Assembly (NCBI GenBank): GCA_945874585.1
Contig: CAMCHB010000020.1
Location: 1 to 15,156 of the forward strand
DNA: 15,156 nt
Origin: an uncultured Clostridium sp.
GTDB taxonomy: Bacteria > Bacillota > Clostridia > TANB77 > CAG-508
Direction: 5' to 3'
A program made the position numbers and the translations under genes. Positions 14,983 to 15,156 of the stretch are shown piece by piece; position 1 is the stretch's first letter, and each line of letters begins with the position of its first letter. The notes under the pieces were generated by a model. It was not told the origin of the DNA. It did not search any database and worked only from the letters and a program-made list of their open reading frames with translations.

Positions 14983-15113
14983 TTGTCAGAGGTTAAAGTT
15001 AATAATGGAAATATAGATGATGCTCTAAAAAGATTTAAGAGACAATGTGCAAAAAATGGAGTATTACAAGAAGTCAGAAAAAGAGAGCATTATGAAAAGC
15101 CTAGTGTAAGGAG
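14983..15113 (+). CDS. rpsU: 30S ribosomal protein S21, 3' end missing
   Basis: S21 is a small basic protein of the 30S subunit near the anti-Shine-Dalgarno end of 16S rRNA. The first 43 residues are present: MSEVKV, then DDALKRFKRQCAKNGVL and EVRKREHYEKPSVR, the diagnostic core of the family. The basic C-terminal tail (about 15 residues) is lost because genomic sequence stops at 15113 and adapter sequence begins. The start is TTG at 14983 with AAGGAGGG seven bases upstream, a very strong site that offsets the weak start codon. A consensus promoter lies upstream. Confidence 0.95.
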
Positions 15114-15156
15114 CTGTCTCTTATACACATCTCCGAGCCCACGAGACCGAGGCTGA
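15114..15156 (+). other. Sequencing adapter (Nextera read-2 end plus i7 index), not genomic
   Basis: The 19-base transposon mosaic end CTGTCTCTTATACACATCT begins at 15114 and is followed by CCGAGCCCACGAGAC to 15147, the Nextera read-2 adapter. Then come CGAGGCTG (15148-15155), which equals i7 index N710 as I remember it, and A, the first base of the P7 sequence. It is a library artefact left by incomplete trimming. Confidence 0.97.

Noticed and set aside
1..15113. tRNA genes, CRISPR arrays, insertion sequences, riboswitches or T-boxes
   Set aside because: I looked for these in all intergenic stretches and found none. The longest gaps (5696-5903, 10809-11019, 9534-9692) are explained by promoters, terminators and AT-rich spacer.

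Overview
The window is an AT-rich stretch of a low-GC, Gram-positive (Clostridia-like) chromosome. It carries a division and cell-wall (dcw) cluster followed by housekeeping genes. Evidence for the placement: dcw order rsmH-ftsL-pbp ... murE-mraY-ftsW-murG, a PASTA-tailed class B PBP, a folate-type TrmFO beside topA, a small DUF6514-like clostridial protein, strong AGGAGG-type ribosome binding sites and TTGACA/TATAAT promoters. MurE has the DNPR motif of meso-diaminopimelate ligases. The last 43 bases are not genomic: they are a Nextera adapter plus i7 index, so this is the end of an untrimmed short-read contig.

Layout. 143-1617: rsmH and ftsL, closed by two tandem terminators. 1717-3706: class B PBP with terminator. 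3796-5132: a secreted or anchored DNA/RNA nuclease translationally coupled to a two-module unknown protein. 5183-5695 (minus): a LemA-like protein that converges on them. 5904-9533: murE-mraY-ftsW from its own promoter, closed by a terminator. 9693-10808: murG with its own promoter and terminator. 11020-11355: DUF6514-like protein. 11428-14835: topA and trmFO. 14983 to the contig end: truncated rpsU behind a near-perfect promoter. murF, murD, murC, murB and divIB/ftsQ, common in such clusters, are not here.

The main observation: three essential cell-wall genes (pbp, mraY, ftsW) are each broken by one extra base, always needing a +1 shift, and each break falls exactly on an in-frame CGG codon (TTT-CGG-T, CTA-CGG-T, TTA-CGG-A). 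Skipping the C restores the family's conserved Gly (GGT, GGT, GGA) and the rest of the protein with its catalytic residues. I scanned every CGG in the plus-strand genes by eye (about 4,450 codons). Roughly forty lie out of frame; the only three in frame are these three break points. This looks like recoding: in this lineage CGG in such a context acts as a +1 frameshift signal instead of a normal Arg codon. The one set of counterexamples is the minus-strand LemA-like gene, which has two in-frame CGG codons and no shift. It differs in composition, and its CGG contexts differ (TAT-CGG-A, CTA-CGG-G).

Functionally, MurE adds diaminopimelate to the UDP-MurNAc peptide, MraY makes lipid I, MurG makes lipid II, FtsW polymerises it and the PBP cross-links it at the septum, where FtsL is a scaffold. 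RsmH, TrmFO, TopA and S21 belong to ribosome, tRNA and chromosome maintenance. Three of the membrane enzymes in this pathway depend on the proposed shift.
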